DNA of 64,000 bases from Candidatus Harpocratesius repetitus (GCA_021498095.1 JAIZWK010000001.1:740448-804447), one strand, 5' to 3'; positions 8,851 through 17,834 are shown, counted from the stretch's first letter. The notes: generated by a model from the sequence alone, not told the origin. Made by a program: numbers and translations.

Positions 8851-9564
8851 ATGTTTGAAGGATTTAATTTAATCTTATTTGGGACTGGCCTTAAAATTCT
8901 AGGACTCTCAATCTTAGCTTATATCATGCTTCATCGCTGGTTCAAACAAGAAAAACGCTATATGGGGGATTTTCCGTTTTTAATGGGAATTACTTTTATT
9001 ATGTATGCTATTGGGAAAATTTATGATTTGATAGTATATTATTATCTTGCAGGAGGACAACCATTTCAAGATTTATCTGAAATTAATTCGCCTTATGGAT
9101 TATTTTTAATAAAAATTCGCTTCTTTTTCAGTCCACTGTTAGTAATTATTCCGTATGTAATAATTATGTTGGAAATTTGGATGGATGATAAACCAAAATG
9201 GCAAATTGTTATCACATCATCTTTCAGCGCAAGTAGTATCACTGCAATCCTTGTTTGTCAAACGTATGCGCAAATCTTATTAGTAAGTGCCTCTATCACA
9301 GTTGTTCCTGTACTTTTATCAGTAGTTTCCTTCTTTATAATTTATCAAAAAAGACGGATGCCTGAGATTAATTCATTATTGATTGCATTTGGACAATTGT
9401 TATTTATCATTTTACAATTTATTCGTCCAATTTGGGCTCAATTTGGAAGTGATCCTGTTTGGGGTTTAACATGGTTGGCAGAAATCATCGAAACCATTCC
9501 ACTGGTGATAAACGGATGGGGTTTTTTAACTCCTGCATGGTATTCTGAAAAAATTAATATGTAA
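8851..9564 (+). CDS. Polytopic membrane protein of unknown function
   Basis: 237 residues from ATG 8851 (a TTG four codons upstream is possible). About seven hydrophobic segments with short polar loops: near residues 5-23, 38-60, 83-108, 114-140, 142-162, 175-195 and 205-228. There is no signal peptide and no recognised catalytic motif. Seven-helix proteins of this general shape are common among Asgard hypothetical proteins. Divergent from the S2P gene, with a short promoter interval between them. Confidence 0.6.
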   Translation: MFEGFNLILFGTGLKILGLSILAYIMLHRWFKQEKRYMGDFPFLMGITFIMYAIGKIYDLIVYYYLAGGQPFQDLSEINSPYGLFLIKIRFFFSPLLVIIPYVIIMLEIWMDDKPKWQIVITSSFSASSITAILVCQTYAQILLVSASITVVPVLLSVVSFFIIYQKRRMPEINSLLIAFGQLLFIILQFIRPIWAQFGSDPVWGLTWLAEIIETIPLVINGWGFLTPAWYSEKINM

Positions 9565-9651
9565 TTCTTTTGAATCTATCAAGTCTTGATTAAAAGTTTC
9601 TTCAATATATCTCAATTGTCTATTTAAATTTGTATAAAAAATAGAAATGAA

Positions 9652-10134
9652 CTAAACCCAATCTCTTTTTTCCATATAATCATTCCTAAGTTTAAATCCT
9701 AATTTTTGGTATAGTGATTTTCCTATGTCAGTAGCATGGAGAGTAGCAACTGAGATATTATGTTTTTTTAGATATGCGATAATAGATCTCATAATTTTTT
9801 CTCCAATTCCCTGTCTACGATATTCTTCAATAACCACAATATTCATAATATATCCTATTTTTCCAGATAAATTACTTGGTCCGGGAGGATGTCTATCTAC
9901 AACTAATCCTCCTGCCCCAATTGGCTGTTTTTCTTGTATTATCGCAATCCATCCTATAAACTTAGAAGAAGGAACATTTTTTAAAAAATAATCTCTTGAA
10001 TTACTAATTGCTTTATCCCATAATTGTTTATCAGAATAACAACTCATCGATTCAAACATTATTCTTCGTAATTTTAACAATTCATCTATATCATCTAAAG
10101 TACATTGACGAATGCAAATTTCCTCTTTCTGCAT
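9652..10134 (-). CDS. GNAT-family N-acetyltransferase
   Basis: 160 residues. IRQCTLDDIDELLKLRRIMFES is the usual first strand and helix. The acetyl-CoA motif A is IVVIEEYRRQGIGEKIMRSI (about residues 108-127), with LYQKLGFKLRNDYME as motif B at the end. ATLHATDIGKSLYQKLGF resembles N-acetyltransferases acting on amines or peptides, but the substrate cannot be told. Convergent with the upstream membrane protein. The mobile-repeat copy 1 begins about 50 bases beyond its start codon. Confidence 0.8.
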   Translation of the reverse strand: MQKEEICIRQCTLDDIDELLKLRRIMFESMSCYSDKQLWDKAISNSRDYFLKNVPSSKFIGWIAIIQEKQPIGAGGLVVDRHPPGPSNLSGKIGYIMNIVVIEEYRRQGIGEKIMRSIIAYLKKHNISVATLHATDIGKSLYQKLGFKLRNDYMEKRDWV

Positions 10135-10185
10135 GATAAAATCGCACTTTTATAGTTTTGTTGATAAAAATCATATATAATTAAT

Positions 10186-10498
10186 TAAGGGTATTTTAAA
10201 TTTCAAAGATTCAAAGTTTTTCATTTCATCATCTTAATTCTTCCGACTCAAATCCAAAATATCCTTCCTTATTTTTTGTCGATTTTACCAAGGTGCCAAA
10301 TTTAAGATATGTAATTCAAAAATTATAATAAAATCGACTTCAGATTGAAGAATTTATAAACAGGATGATAAATTTTTAATAAATTTTTTGAAAAAATCGA
10401 GTTCGACAAAAAAAAATTGCGATATTTCAAATTTAAGTCGGATATATATAAATGATATTCAAAAAAGCGTTTAAATTAAAAAAGATAAAATATCCTCA
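10186..10498 (+). mobile_element. MITE-like element, copy 1 (313 bp)
   Basis: Non-coding unit repeated at 26154-26467 (reverse) and 43581-43894 (direct). Copy 1 starts with the variant TAAGGGTATTTT (TGAGG in the others) and ends in ATCCTCA, so its ends are imperfect inverted repeats. Longer internal inverted similarity is present: a left arm with CGACTCAAATC..AAATATCC...TTTTTTGTCGA pairs with a right arm holding TCGACAAAAA...GATATTTCAAATTTAAGTCGG. The 2 nt on either side are both AT (10184-10185 and 10499-10500). No open frame. Length and ends fit a non-autonomous transposon; no related transposase is in the window. Confidence 0.7.
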
Positions 10499-10879
10499 AT
10501 TAGAATAATTGTTTCATCAATAATTTAGGTTGTATAATTATGATGCTTTTAATCTTTTAATAAAGAATTCTATATCAAGGAACTAGAGTTCTTTTCTTAA
10601 ATGTGTAATAGAATTTATATCTTTTACTTAATATTTCAGCTGTAGTTAAACTTATATTAAAGATTATTTGTATGCAAAATTCATAATGTTTTTCTCCATT
10701 TATTCATTTTCAAAGGTTTTCGTTATATTTGATTGGCTTGATCATAATAAAAAATTTATTGAAAAATATAGTATAATAATTTTATAAATAGTAATCGAAA
10801 ATGACGAAGTTTTAGCATATATAATTGAGAAAAATGTAAAAATGGAATAAAATAATTGTAAAACAGTCCGTGAATTTAA
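10499..10879. other. Intergenic, no gene seen
   Basis: 380 AT-rich bases between the repeat element and the tRNA. Frames are short and interrupted on both strands. Nothing beyond the repeat's right flank can be assigned. Confidence 0.4.
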
Positions 10880-10985
10880 TAGCGAGAGGGGGATTTGAAC
10901 CTCCCGATCTCAGGGTTATGAGCCCTGCAGCCTAGACCAGAATTGCCTACAATGCGCGCTGCATTGGCACCTAGCCCATCTCGCT
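10880..10985 (-). tRNA. Initiator tRNA-Met (CAT) with 29-nt hairpin insertion in the D-loop
   Basis: Reverse strand. Acceptor AGCGAGA pairs with TCTCGCT, discriminator A. The anticodon arm is CAGGG-CTCATAA-CCCTG and the T-loop is TTCAAAT. The A1:U72 pair and three consecutive G:C pairs at the base of the anticodon stem are the archaeal initiator hallmarks. The D-loop contains about 29 extra bases between the A14-G15 equivalent and TCTGGTCT: GTGCC-AATGC-AGCGC-GCATT-GTA-GGCA-AT. These fold as a hairpin (TGCC/GGCA and AATGC/GCATT). Removing them gives 77 nt. CCA is not encoded. It is probably an intron at a non-canonical position, although I do not see a textbook bulge-helix-bulge. The T-stem has one A-C mismatch. 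Confidence 0.85.
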
Positions 10986-11295
10986 ATAGAAAAACAGATT
11001 ATGTGATATGAAGACGCGGGGGCTATTAAGATTTTCGGGTATTGGCTAGTAATAATAATAGGAATGCAGAATGAAATTTTAGAGAGGCAATAATTTCTTC
11101 AATACTTCAAGTTCAAGAGGATTGGATTGAAAATAAGAAATATATACTGTAATCAGCGTTTTTTATAATGTTTGGTTAGCGTTTGAGTATATTTAAAGAG
11201 AAATTCGATTAATTAAATATGATAATATAAGGAATAAAAAGATAGAGAATTTGTTAATATTATAAAATTTAAAACAAAATTTTGAAAGAATAGAT
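10986..11295. other. Intergenic upstream of tRNA-iMet
   Basis: About 310 bases that contain the promoter of the minus-strand tRNA and the end of the methyltransferase relic. No open frame or RNA gene can be supported. A G-rich patch GACGCGGGGG is at about 11012-11021. Confidence 0.35.
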
Positions 11296-12096
11296 CTAAG
11301 TGTCATTTTCTGCCAATAACAACAATGCATCGCTGCAATTCAAAGAAAATGTTTCTTTTTGATAATTTTCCCATACGTTTAGTAATTTAAGATTCAATTG
11401 TTTGAATATTTCTTCTATTTCTGGGAGGGTAATTAATGGCCAAAAAGATTGCATTGTTTGAGTGAAAACTTTGTTACTCTCATAAGAGTGGTAGCATTCG
11501 ACAAAATCTACAAACATTTTACCTGTGTCATAATCAGGCGTGAATCGTATAATTTTATAATAATTGTCTCCAGATGGTGCGGTATAAATAGGTGAAGCAA
11601 CATATCCTGATCGTGGTTTTGAGTTGTTCTAAATCTGCATAAAAAAGAATCTGTGAGGAGTTAGGAGTTGTGATACTTTTTCAAAAACTTTGAAGGGATT
11701 ATATTTTTGCATAATCAATAACATAGAATTTCCAAGAGAAAAAACAAAATTGAAAGAATTAGGTTTTAAATCATTATATCTTGTATAAAATCTTTTTGAA
11801 TAAACTTGACTCTTTTATGATTCTTTTCTTTTATCTTATTGTCAGAATTCACAATTTTTGAGCAATCGCAATCATTTGATCAGAAATGTCAATTCCGATA
11901 AAATAATCATTTGGAATTTATTTGAAAGAATATTAATATATTGAGCTGGACCACAACCTAAATCGAGAATATTACGTGGAGTATCGTAAGTGTTTATAAC
12001 ATTTGATAAAATATTAGATAAAAAGGGAATTTCGCGTTTTAATCGTTTGTTCCAGTTAATAGTATGAAGGTAAATTTCAGCTAATAACATTCTCAA
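11296..12096 (-). pseudogene. Class I SAM-dependent methyltransferase relic
   Basis: The start at 12096 opens a frame with the SAM motif I RNILDLGCGPAQYINILS. Just after it the frame breaks, and motif II continues one frame over as YFIGIDISDQMIAIAQKL before a stop. Further pieces in other frames (FVFSLGNSMLLIMQKYNPF; PRSGYVASPIYTAPSGDNYYK; then the intact 73-codon tail MFVDFVECYHSYESNK to the stop at 11296) follow collinearly. The tail resembles the C-terminal part of small UbiE/SmtA-like methyltransferases. At least two frameshifts and two stops make it non-functional. It abuts the DNA methyltransferase gene, which reads the other way. Confidence 0.65.
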
Positions 12097-12214
12097 ATGA
12101 TAGAAGGATTATGGAGCAAAGAAACATTTAGAATAATATAAAATGCAGATAAATTGATTGTTTAAAGTAGATAAAAAGATTGTTAAAAGATCAAAATGGA
12201 ATAATCTTGAAAGA

Positions 12215-14011
12215 ATGAAACAGAAGGAATTTGAAAACCACATTTTTCTGCAAGACAGTAGGGACATGCACCAATTGCCTGATAATTCCATTCATTTAAT
12301 GGTCACCTCGCCACCGTATAATGTAACTAAGCAGTATGATGAGAATCTGTCACTTTCAGAATATTTGCAACTCATTAGGGGTGTTTTGATAGAAGTTAAT
12401 CGGGTGTTAATTCCTGGTGGAATTGTAGCATTAAATATTGCAAATGTAGGTCGTAAACCATATATTCCACTGAACTGTTATTTTATAGAAATACTTTCTG
12501 AATTGGGTTATGAAATGCTTGAAGAAGTAATTTGGGATAAAGGTGCTAGTGCTGGAGGGAGTTGTGCATGGGGAAGCTGGAAATCAGCATCAAACCCTTC
12601 ATTACGGGATGTTCATGAGTATATAATCTTAGCTAGAAAACCTGGTACTCCTCATGAGCCGTATATTAAATTAACTAAGGAAGATTGGAGTTTTTTTCCT
12701 AAAGCATTAGACAATAAGCCACTCAAAATTAACTTTAACGAATTATTTTCGAATATATGGCAAATAGGGACTGAAAGTGCACAACAAGTAAACCATCCTG
12801 CGCCATTTCGGGTAGAATTACCGTTTCGCGTGATTGAATTGTTCACAAGAAAAGGAGATATTGTGTTAGATCCATTTATTGGCTCTGGATCGACTGCACT
12901 AGCAGCATTACAAGCAGAACGTAAATATGTTGGTTATGAAATAAATTCTGATTATGTTCAAATTTCAAAAAAAAGAATTAAGAATCAGATGAATTATAAA
13001 TCTGATTTTGAAAAGAAATGTAAAAAAATAGAAGAAATAGGAGGAAAAACTGGCTCAGAGAGAAAAGAAGAAGTGTTGTTAAACATAAAGGCTAAAAGGG
13101 AGAAAAAAACAAAAGTAAAGAGAACTAAAACACAAGATTTTGGGGTTTCAATACGAGAAAGCCATGATTCTACTCTATTTTATTCGTCTCGACTTTATCT
13201 TGGACTGAAAATTAATGAAAAACAACCAATTATTGATAATTCCGCCGAATTGACCCATAAAATTTATTCAAACTTCTCTATTTTGACAGAGGATCAATTA
13301 CAAATCATTCCTGATAATTCAATTCATCTTTTTATAACTAAATTCCCAAGTTATAATATAGATAAATCAGAATCTCTTAATATTTGGAAGGATAGAGTCC
13401 AAAATTTTATGGAACAAATAAAAAGAACATTAATTACTGGAGGAAGAATGGTTATTCTCTGTGAAAATTCATTAACACGAAGGATTCGAGAGAATGGAGA
13501 AAAAGTTTCTTCATTTTTTCCAATGCATAGGTTTATTACAAAAATACTTATAAATATCGGGATAATTTTGCGTGGAAACATCATTTTGATACGAGATCGA
13601 TCTCCCCTTCATGAATTCTCTAATAAATTAAAATCATCTTATGATTTGGCAATTATTGGTAGTAAAGATGTTCTTAAACGGTTAAAACGAGATAAAAACA
13701 AGACTTGGGAAAAAACAGATACAATTTTGCGCGATCAATTCTTAGAATACACAAAATCTATTTGGTGGCCGAGAGAGGATTTGTTAAAAACATCACAACA
13801 AGCCTACGGCATTAACAATAATTTACCCTATTCTTCTATAATTGATTATATTAATCGATTTATTCATTTGTATTCTTTTAAGGAAGATACCTTGTTACTA
13901 GGAATTTCACGTGAAACACTAAATTTAAAAAATTCAGCAAATTGGGAGGATTGGCAAGATTACCTTAAGATTTTACGAGAAAAAGTATTATTTTTAAAGA
14001 TTAAGGACTAA
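12215..14011 (+). CDS. DNA methyltransferase (N4-cytosine/N6-adenine type) with degenerate second MTase domain
   Basis: 598 residues from ATG 12215 (the frame stays open back to a TTG at 12158). The N-terminal half is an intact beta-order methyltransferase: QLPDNSIHLMVTSPPYNV (catalytic SPPY at 32-35), then IWQIG and DPFIGSGSTALAALQ at about 219 (SAM loop), YVGYEI. A Lys-rich linker (about 255-300) leads to a second half with the same order but lost motifs. QIIPDNSIHLFITKFPSYNI replaces SPPY with FPSY (377-380), and the SAM loop region reads only DTLLLGIS. So it is a tandem duplication with one dead copy, which could serve DNA recognition or dimerisation. No restriction endonuclease gene is adjacent, so it looks like an orphan enzyme. 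Confidence 0.8.
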   Translation: MKQKEFENHIFLQDSRDMHQLPDNSIHLMVTSPPYNVTKQYDENLSLSEYLQLIRGVLIEVNRVLIPGGIVALNIANVGRKPYIPLNCYFIEILSELGYEMLEEVIWDKGASAGGSCAWGSWKSASNPSLRDVHEYIILARKPGTPHEPYIKLTKEDWSFFPKALDNKPLKINFNELFSNIWQIGTESAQQVNHPAPFRVELPFRVIELFTRKGDIVLDPFIGSGSTALAALQAERKYVGYEINSDYVQISKKRIKNQMNYKSDFEKKCKKIEEIGGKTGSERKEEVLLNIKAKREKKTKVKRTKTQDFGVSIRESHDSTLFYSSRLYLGLKINEKQPIIDNSAELTHKIYSNFSILTEDQLQIIPDNSIHLFITKFPSYNIDKSESLNIWKDRVQNFMEQIKRTLITGGRMVILCENSLTRRIRENGEKVSSFFPMHRFITKILINIGIILRGNIILIRDRSPLHEFSNKLKSSYDLAIIGSKDVLKRLKRDKNKTWEKTDTILRDQFLEYTKSIWWPREDLLKTSQQAYGINNNLPYSSIIDYINRFIHLYSFKEDTLLLGISRETLNLKNSANWEDWQDYLKILREKVLFLKIKD

Positions 14012-14146
14012 AAAAGATAATTTCATTCAAGAAAAAATTAAGTATTTTCCTAAAAATATCTGCTTTTAAATTGCTTTGAAAGTTAACTATTATTAGAGAT
14101 ATTGGTAAAGGATCGAGTTAGAAAATACATATATATGGTGGAAAAT

Positions 14147-15022
14147 ATGAGTATTGAAAATCTTTCAGAGGGTGGTTCTCGCTTTCAAAAAAATCCTGCT
14201 TTACATGTATTTATCAAAGATTTAGATGAAGGACAATGGATTGACGAAGAAAAGATGGTGTCCACTCGTTATGGGCGTGTAAAGAGAGTGAGGGTGTGTG
14301 GAACAATCATCTATAGGAAAGATTCTATTAACGAGAATCAAGAAGATTCCTTTTTGGATGATTCTTTTGGACAAAATTCTCGAATCTCTTTTCAAATTGA
14401 TGATGGAACAGGTCGAATATGGGTTACTATATTTGGAATTGAAATTGAGGATTACAAATTTATTCAAAAAGGAATTCTAATTGAAGTCGTAGGAAAAACG
14501 CGCCAATATCGCAATAAAATCTCTTTAGTTGGTGAATACGCCAAGAAACTCTCAGATCCAAATTGGGAAACTTATCATATGCTAAAAATACTCACACGTC
14601 GAAAGCTAAAACCTAAATATGAAATTGAAAAAATCGAAACACCCTCTTTTTCTGATTTTGATTTTGAATCAAATATTCTTCAAGATTCAACTCCTTCTAA
14701 CTTGGATCCTATAGAAATTAGCGATGAAATAGATATGCAAACTATCGGAAAGGCAACTAATCCAATATATAATGATGAGAAAATTGAAGAGTTCTCATCA
14801 AAAAATGAGTCTTTCTCTTCAAATGATCCTTTTGAGAAATTAAATATTTTAGATAAAATCGTTGAATATATCAAAGACAATGATAATGATGATGGTGTTG
14901 CAATTACTGAGATTCAATCAGCACTAAACTTAGATTTGACTGCACTTAAGACACATTTAAATCAATTAAGTCAAGATATTCGTATTTATAAGACTAGTGA
15001 TGGGCATTATTCTGCTTATTAA
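14147..15022 (+). CDS. RPA32-like single-OB protein with C-terminal winged helix
   Basis: 291 residues if started at ATG 14147, which has GGTGG seven bases upstream; an ATG at 14135 and TTG at 14102 are also in frame. An OB fold lies at about 40-150: RVRVCGTIIYRK, ISFQIDDGTGRIWVTIFGIEI, ILIEVVGKTRQYRNKISLVGEY. An acidic Ser-rich linker follows, and the last 65 residues (LDKIVEYIKDNDNDDGVAITEIQ...DGHYSAY) look like a winged helix. This is the architecture of the RPA middle subunit (RPA32/RPA2) in eukaryotes and of archaeal RPA-associated OB proteins. Placed directly before aIF2-beta and probably co-transcribed with the translation genes. Confidence 0.7.
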   Translation: MSIENLSEGGSRFQKNPALHVFIKDLDEGQWIDEEKMVSTRYGRVKRVRVCGTIIYRKDSINENQEDSFLDDSFGQNSRISFQIDDGTGRIWVTIFGIEIEDYKFIQKGILIEVVGKTRQYRNKISLVGEYAKKLSDPNWETYHMLKILTRRKLKPKYEIEKIETPSFSDFDFESNILQDSTPSNLDPIEISDEIDMQTIGKATNPIYNDEKIEEFSSKNESFSSNDPFEKLNILDKIVEYIKDNDNDDGVAITEIQSALNLDLTALKTHLNQLSQDIRIYKTSDGHYSAY

Positions 15023-15111
15023 GAAAAACAAGATTTAATTATTAGAATAAATCAAATGAAAGCTATTTCTTTTTCAGAAATTTTTTTTGGAAGGAAACCT
15101 TTTATGCAGTA

Positions 15112-15522
15112 ATGGACGAGAAAGAATACCTTGCATTGGTAGATCGAGCATTTGAAAAAATCCCCGAAGGTTTTCATGAAACTGATCGTTGGAAAATTCC
15201 TACGGCCCGATTGGAGTTTGAGGGGAAAAATACAATTATTGTGAATTTTAAGGATATTGTGGAATCGATAAAACGGGATGAAAAACACTTTATTAAATAT
15301 ATTTTACAAGAAGTAGGGACTGCAGGAAATATTAAAGGTAACAAAGCAATTTTAAAAGGAAAGCAGAAACTACGAACAATTAATCGTTTGATTAACAATT
15401 ACTGTGAAACCTACGTTATTTGTGAGACGTGTGGAAAACCAGATACCATTATTTTGAAGGAAGGAAGAAATCATCTATTGGTGTGTCAAGCTTGTGGAAC
15501 ACGTCACCCTATAAAACTTTAA
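15112..15522 (+). CDS. Translation initiation factor aIF2 subunit beta
   Basis: 136 residues, the usual archaeal length. The helix-turn-helix-like core has FKDIVESIKRDEKHFIKYIL and QEVGTAGNIKGNKAILKGK. A C-terminal zinc ribbon is C-x2-C (CETCGKPDTI) and C-x2-C (CQACGTRHPIKL). Subunit of the heterotrimeric aIF2 that carries initiator Met-tRNA to the small ribosomal subunit. The initiator tRNA itself is 4 kb upstream. First of a five-gene plus-strand run with translation or ribosome-assembly roles. Confidence 0.95.
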   Translation: MDEKEYLALVDRAFEKIPEGFHETDRWKIPTARLEFEGKNTIIVNFKDIVESIKRDEKHFIKYILQEVGTAGNIKGNKAILKGKQKLRTINRLINNYCETYVICETCGKPDTIILKEGRNHLLVCQACGTRHPIKL

Positions 15523-15643
15523 AGCCTTTTTTGAAGGTTTTTCTCTTTTTTTCTTCGAGTTTTTCTAATGAATATTTTCCAATTTAATGATAGAGAGATT
15601 AATTGGGAGAGCAAAATAAGAATGAAAATATGAGAGAGTAAAA

Positions 15644-15982
15644 TTGAGTGATAATAATATGAGTACTACAGAAAATAGCGAAGAAATTATGTGTTATATT
15701 AAAATTCATCATCAAAGTAAGGATTCAGTCGTTGCTGCTTGTGATAAGGATTGTTTAGGTCAGAAACTGAAAGAAGGTAAATTTCAGTATCATGTTTCAG
15801 AGGGGTTTTTTAAGGGAGAATTACTTCCTATCTCCAAGGTAGTTGCATTATTGCAAAAATCGACCAATTTTAATGTAGTTGGTGAGAACATAATAACCAA
15901 ATTGGTTGAATTGAAAATAATCCATCCAGAAGGTGTTTTAGAAATCGAAGGAATTCCAATTGCTTTGAAAATGATTTTTTAA
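15644..15982 (+). CDS. DUF424 family protein
   Basis: 112 residues from a TTG at 15644, or 107 from ATG 15659 (the latter more usual). MCYIKIHHQSKDSVVAACDKDCLGQKL, VSEGFFKGE and FNVVGENIITKLVELKIIHPEGVLEIEGIPIAL match the archaeal DUF424 pattern (ACDxxLLGK, VSExFYxGE, NxxGExxV, GVPHA). Function unknown. In many archaea it sits beside aIF2-beta and NMD3, as here, pointing to translation or ribosome biogenesis. Confidence 0.8.
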   Translation: MSDNNMSTTENSEEIMCYIKIHHQSKDSVVAACDKDCLGQKLKEGKFQYHVSEGFFKGELLPISKVVALLQKSTNFNVVGENIITKLVELKIIHPEGVLEIEGIPIALKMIF

Positions 15983-16076
15983 CTTATAAAAAAAATTTAT
16001 TTCTTAATTAGCTAATTACATATAATAATATATAATAACATTTTATTTCCATAAAAGGATTGAAGAGAGAAATTTT

Positions 16077-17018
16077 ATGAAATTACGAAAATTTTGTTCA
16101 AAATGTGGTGCTAGCATAGAAAAGGATGAAGATCTATATCCTGGCTTTCTCTGTCAAAATTGTTATGGAAAAGAAGAAATAAAAATAAATTTTCCCCAAA
16201 AAATTCAATTGCGCCAATGTTACTTATGTTCTGCAATTTCATTACGAATTGATGATAAATATCTTGATTGGCAGTATCTTCCTGAAGGAGAAATTGAAAT
16301 GGATTTTTTAAGTGGTTTAATCTATGAATCTTTAATTTTTCCAATAGAAGATAGATATCAGATTCATTGTTCTCTATTTATTCCTCATAATATTTCATTT
16401 TCTCAAGAAAAAAATATTATACTTCATATTGAGAGTCGAAATAAAGAAGATGTTTTAGTTAACAATACTCAATTGGAAATTCAAATGAAAAAAATCCAAT
16501 GTCCTTACTGTGCTCAAAAATCAGGTGGTAGATTTGATGCAATTATACAAATAAGAATTCAACATCCAAGAGACAATCCTATGTTACAAATCATTTTGGA
16601 TGAAATTCATCATATAGAATTTGATGAGCATCAGAAAAATTTATCATTTTTTATCACCAAAGTAGAATGGACAAAAAATGGTTTTGATCTTAAAATTAGT
16701 AATAATGCTATGACAAGAGCATTAGTTCATAGACTTCGTTCTAAATTTCCTTTTGAAATTAAATTTTCAAAAAGATTAATGGGAATTGATCATGAAACAG
16801 GTACCAGATTATATAGACAATCCACCCTTCTTCGTTTAATTCCAGTACGTAAAAACGATTTATTATTGTTTGATGGATATAAATACCAAGTAAAAAACAT
16901 CACTCATAATAAGGTAATTCTAACCTCATTACCTGGTAAAAAGGTTAAACAACTCAATTTCGACCAGTTTCAGAAAAAAAAATGGAACCTTATTGAAAAC
17001 GAAAAGGAACTGGAATAA
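16077..17018 (+). CDS. NMD3-like ribosome biogenesis protein
   Basis: 313 residues. Zinc ligands CSKCGASI...CQNCYG at the N-terminus, then CYLC, and a later CPYCAQKSGGRFDAIIQIR are the defining features of the NMD3 N-terminal region. In eukaryotes NMD3 loads on the 60S subunit and adapts it for export; archaeal NMD3 has the same zinc and eIF5A-like domains without the export signals. The C-terminal part from about 235 (GIDHETGTRLYRQSTLLRLIP) is an OB/SH3-like module. Starts 94 bases after DUF424 and is followed after 18 bases by RIO1. Confidence 0.85.
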   Translation: MKLRKFCSKCGASIEKDEDLYPGFLCQNCYGKEEIKINFPQKIQLRQCYLCSAISLRIDDKYLDWQYLPEGEIEMDFLSGLIYESLIFPIEDRYQIHCSLFIPHNISFSQEKNIILHIESRNKEDVLVNNTQLEIQMKKIQCPYCAQKSGGRFDAIIQIRIQHPRDNPMLQIILDEIHHIEFDEHQKNLSFFITKVEWTKNGFDLKISNNAMTRALVHRLRSKFPFEIKFSKRLMGIDHETGTRLYRQSTLLRLIPVRKNDLLLFDGYKYQVKNITHNKVILTSLPGKKVKQLNFDQFQKKKWNLIENEKELE

Positions 17019-17036
17019 AAAGGATGTGAAAATCGC

Positions 17037-17834
17037 ATGGTTGAAGATAAACTTGTTGATAGACTTGATCAAAAAAAAGATAAGCAACGAATTAAAAGAA
17101 AACGAAAAAAGGAAGAACGAATGGCTACTGGGGGTGTATTTGATAAATATACTACAGAAAATATTAATAAATTGCAAGTTAAAGGAATTATTAAAGAATT
17201 TGTAGGTATTATTTCTGCAGGAAAGGAAGCAAATGTATATTTTGCAACCGGGGAGAATGGTCAACCTATTGCTGTTAAAATATATAAAATTGACCCCCAA
17301 AATACTAAATGGATGAAAAATTATATTATTGGTGATCCACGCTTTAAAAAGATTGGTAGTTCTACTCATAAAATCATATATACTTGGAGTAAAAAGGAAT
17401 TTAAAAATTTAAAACAATTGTTACGTCATGGTATTCCTGTTCCAAAACCTATAATGTGTGTAGATAATGTTTTATTAATGGAGTATATTGGAGCACCTAA
17501 TGGAACTCCAGCGCCTAGATTAAAAGACGTTGATGATTTATTAAATCCTTTCGAAATATATGAGAAAATTGTTCAATATATTGAAGAAATGTATCTAAAC
17601 GCTCATTTAGTTCATGGAGATTTAAGTGAATATAACATTTTAATGTGGAATGGTTTACCAACAATAATTGATGTTTCTCAAGCAGTATCTACTTATCATA
17701 TTAATGCTCCTGTTTTTCTTAAACGAGATATTATTAATATATACAACTTTTTTAGCGATTATATCGATAAGGATGATATGGATTCAGTTGAAATTACATA
17801 CGGGAAAATTTTACAAAAATATCATTCACAATGA
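17037..17834 (+). CDS. rio1: RIO1-type serine/threonine protein kinase
   Basis: 265 residues. Lys/Arg-rich N-terminus, then the RIO1 signature: VGIISAGKEANVYFATGENG (ATP loop), AVKIYKID (catalytic Lys), HGDLSEYNILMW (catalytic loop with Asp and Asn) and IIDVSQAVS (metal-binding Asp). The gap between strand 2 and the helix contains the flexible loop WMKNYIIGDPRFKK typical of RIO1 rather than RIO2. RIO1 acts in late small-subunit rRNA maturation. Directly between NMD3 and the KH protein, a conserved archaeal arrangement. Confidence 0.93.
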   Translation: MVEDKLVDRLDQKKDKQRIKRKRKKEERMATGGVFDKYTTENINKLQVKGIIKEFVGIISAGKEANVYFATGENGQPIAVKIYKIDPQNTKWMKNYIIGDPRFKKIGSSTHKIIYTWSKKEFKNLKQLLRHGIPVPKPIMCVDNVLLMEYIGAPNGTPAPRLKDVDDLLNPFEIYEKIVQYIEEMYLNAHLVHGDLSEYNILMWNGLPTIIDVSQAVSTYHINAPVFLKRDIINIYNFFSDYIDKDDMDSVEITYGKILQKYHSQ

